A program made the position numbers and the translations under genes. 6,754 bases of DNA from Nitrospirota bacterium. GTDB taxonomy: Bacteria; Nitrospirota; Nitrospiria; Nitrospirales; Nitrospiraceae. The stretch spans positions 1 to 6,754 of the forward strand of contig JACRQB010000260.1 of the NCBI GenBank assembly GCA_016222925.1. The letters are read 5' to 3'. The notes under the pieces were generated by a model. The model was not told the origin of the DNA. It worked only from the letters and a program-made list of their open reading frames with translations, and ran no database searches. Shown here in pieces: positions 5,340 through 6,754 of the stretch. Every line of letters begins with the position of its first letter. The stretch's first letter is position 1.

Positions 5340-6211
5340 TGGGGAAATCCATGACGCGTTCAGGCGGTCAGACTGGCCCTATGGCGGCTAGTTGGCTGGT
5401 ATCCTGCCTGCTACACGGAGGCCTAGCCGTGGCAGCCGTCGCTCTTCTCCAGCGTATGCAGTTGGCGCCGCAGGCTGACCCGTTCCAGTGGGATGTGGCG
5501 ATGGTTGCGCCGCTCTCATCCTTACCAGGGGCCGCGTCGAGATCTGGAGCAATGGCGCCGCCAAGTCCGACGCGTCAGCCACACGCTCCGTCAGTGAACG
5601 ATGCGTCTCCCACAGGGAAACAGATTCAACAAAGAACGATACCGATGACTCCGCAGGCACCCATTGCTGAAATCAGTTCAGAACCCCATCAGGAGCAGGT
5701 TCCCCCTGATTCGGTACCTTCTGCAGCAACTCTTCCAACACCACACGTTGCGCGGCAAGACCTGTCGGGTCCATCAGCTGACCTGGTGATGCCTGCTCAC
5801 GAAAGTTCGACAGCTCCACTTGAATCCCAGGTGGCCAAGGATTCTCCACTCGACTCCTCATCTTCCATGATGGCCGCCTCGGCACCTTCCAATGAACTCA
5901 GGCCAACCAAGGCCGACTACGGATGGCTGGCGAAGCTCATGGCACAGTGGATCGAAGATCTCGATAAACGATACCCGGTAACATTACGAACGGAGGGTCT
6001 TCAGGGGAAAGTGACGCTGACTGCGATGCTACATGAAGACGGACTCTTGAGTGATGTACGTGTCGTAAAAAGCTCAGGCTATCCGATGCTTGATCAAGTT
6101 GCTTTGGAAGATGTGAGAAGCGGCCCCCCGATCAAGCTCTCTCGCCCACTGGAACGGCGCCAAATGCCAGTAAAGTTTTCGATTAGCTACGATCTCAAGA
6201 TGGCGCGATAG
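5336..6211 (+). CDS. tonB: TonB energy transducer
   Basis: Spans the periplasm and transmits ExbB-ExbD energy to outer-membrane receptors; 291 residues from GTG 5336. A single N-terminal membrane anchor (about 17-38, AASWLVSCLLHGGLAVAAVALL, with H27 in the helix as is usual in TonB) is followed by QWDVAMVAPL (51-60). Next comes a long Pro/Ser/Ala-rich periplasmic linker (about 60-190) and a TonB C-terminal domain (about 195-291). The domain contains GKVTLTAMLHEDGLLSDVRV (224-243), SSGYPMLDQVAL (246-257) and the closing MPVKFSISYDL. GGAGGT (5321-5326) lies 9 nt before GTG 5336. ATG 5339, overlapping the exbD stop as TGATG, and ATG 5351 are possible starts that shorten the protein by 1 or 5 residues and leave the anchor intact. 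It is the last gene of the operon; only 14 nt separate it from the convergent apbE and no clear terminator is seen. Confidence 0.9.
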   Translation: MMGKSMTRSGGQTGPMAASWLVSCLLHGGLAVAAVALLQRMQLAPQADPFQWDVAMVAPLSSLPGAASRSGAMAPPSPTRQPHAPSVNDASPTGKQIQQRTIPMTPQAPIAEISSEPHQEQVPPDSVPSAATLPTPHVARQDLSGPSADLVMPAHESSTAPLESQVAKDSPLDSSSSMMAASAPSNELRPTKADYGWLAKLMAQWIEDLDKRYPVTLRTEGLQGKVTLTAMLHEDGLLSDVRVVKSSGYPMLDQVALEDVRSGPPIKLSRPLERRQMPVKFSISYDLKMAR

Positions 6212-6225
6212 TCCGCCTCAGCACC

Positions 6226-6754
6226 TCATGGCGCGTGCAGCCGACCACGGAGTCCGGATGAGACAGTGATCTTGCCCTCCTGGTCGATGATGATCGCCTC
6301 AACCCCCGGCAAGCGCTCCACCAACGCCATCCCCTGTTCGGGTCCTAACACAAAAATCCCCGTATCCAATCCGTCGGCGACTGTGCCTTCCTTGGCAATG
6401 ACTGTGACGCTCTGACAAGCTCCTGCCGGGTGTAGGGTTTGCGGGTCCAAGATGTGATGATAGCGGACTCCGTCCCGCTCGAAGAACCGTTCGTAATCAC
6501 CCGCTGTCGAAACGGCTTCATCGTTCAGGTCGATCATGGCAATCAACTCTTCCTCCCGACGTGGATGCTTGATACCAACCGGAAACCCCTTTCGGTCCGG
6601 CAGGACACCGAACGCTTTGATGTCTCCTGATAGCGCAACCACCCCGCCCATCACTCCCACTCGTTTCATCTCCGCCACCGCCCGATCGGCTGCGTATCCC
6701 TTCCCAATCCCACCAACATCAATACGCATTCCCGTATGCGGCAGATAAATAGTC
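6226..6754 (-). CDS. apbE: ApbE-family FAD:protein FMN transferase, C-terminal part
   Basis: Transfers FMN from FAD onto a Thr/Ser of a target flavoprotein outside the cytoplasm (family knowledge). The frame stays open to the right edge. About 176 residues are visible and the N-terminal part, with any signal peptide, is missing; ApbE proteins are usually 300-350 residues. Visible motifs in order: MRIDVGGIGKGYAADRA, ALSGDIKAFG, STAGDYERFF, RYHHILDPQT, SVTVIAKEGTVADGLDT and FVLGPEQGMAL. The D and T of ADGLDT match the usual metal-binding pair. Two positions differ from the common pattern as I remember it: SGD where GGD is usual, and DPQTL where DPxTG is usual. It is convergent with tonB and not in the operon. 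The target is not visible; candidates in general are NqrB/C, RnfG-type subunits or flavin-based ferric reductases. An ATG at 6729 exists but the frame and homology continue beyond it. Confidence 0.88.
   Translation of the reverse strand, partial: TIYLPHTGMRIDVGGIGKGYAADRAVAEMKRVGVMGGVVALSGDIKAFGVLPDRKGFPVGIKHPRREEELIAMIDLNDEAVSTAGDYERFFERDGVRYHHILDPQTLHPAGACQSVTVIAKEGTVADGLDTGIFVLGPEQGMALVERLPGVEAIIIDQEGKITVSSGLRGRLHAP

Noticed and set aside
6200..6240. Possible bidirectional terminator between tonB and apbE, and the repeated ATGGCGCG (6200-6207, 6228-6235)
   Set aside because: The best stem (GGCG/CGCC) is 4 bp with no T-run, and an 8-base repeat in GC-rich DNA is expected by chance.
1..6754. 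CRISPR arrays, tRNA/rRNA genes, insertion sequences, phage or toxin-antitoxin modules
   Set aside because: No regular repeat-spacer pattern, RNA gene, terminal inverted repeat or transposase-like frame was seen. Nearly all bases belong to the named genes.

Overview
This window is a compact iron-uptake locus from a Gram-negative (diderm) bacterium of moderate-to-high G+C. The short ExbB/ExbD type and the overall gene style suggest Nitrospirota (Nitrospira-like) as a first guess. That guess is inference from remembered protein style, not a computed placement. Diderm status is well supported by tonB/exbB/exbD and a periplasmic binding protein with a signal peptide.

Layout, left to right. (1) Positions 1-89, minus strand: the first 29 codons of an unidentified gene that runs off the left edge, diverging from fur. 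(2) Positions 90-246: a divergent control region with a good sigma70-type promoter facing each way and a perfect 6-1-6 palindrome at the start site of the leftward promoter. (3) fur (247-678), the iron-sensing repressor, followed by a GC-rich hairpin. (4) Positions 703-805: a promoter whose predicted start site falls inside a Fur-box-like 7-1-7 palindrome (746-760). (5) A tightly packed rightward operon of six genes: a ferric-iron binding protein (806-1873), a fused two-domain permease (1889-3472), its ABC ATPase (3480-4607), a short ExbB (4610-4981), ExbD (4965-5339) and TonB (5336-6211). Gaps are 15, 7 and 2 nt, then overlaps of 17 and 4 nt. (6) An ApbE-type flavin transferase gene on the minus strand, convergent with tonB and cut off by the right edge.

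How the genes work together (inference from the families). TonB-ExbB-ExbD carries proton-motive energy to outer-membrane receptors, which bring iron complexes into the periplasm. The binding protein takes the Fe3+ there and the permease/ATPase pair moves it into the cytoplasm. Fur with Fe2+ would shut the operon off through the 746-760 site. No TonB-dependent receptor lies in the window. The ApbE protein would attach FMN to a periplasmic or membrane flavoprotein whose identity cannot be read here.

The most unusual point is exbB. Its first membrane helix appears cut short at the junction with the ATPase gene, and the reading frame continues upstream as exbB-like sequence for a few codons without a normal start codon. 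I saw no CRISPR, rRNA, tRNA, transposon or phage signal. Apart from the exbB junction and the operator candidates, the region looks like well-known iron-acquisition biology rather than a new system.
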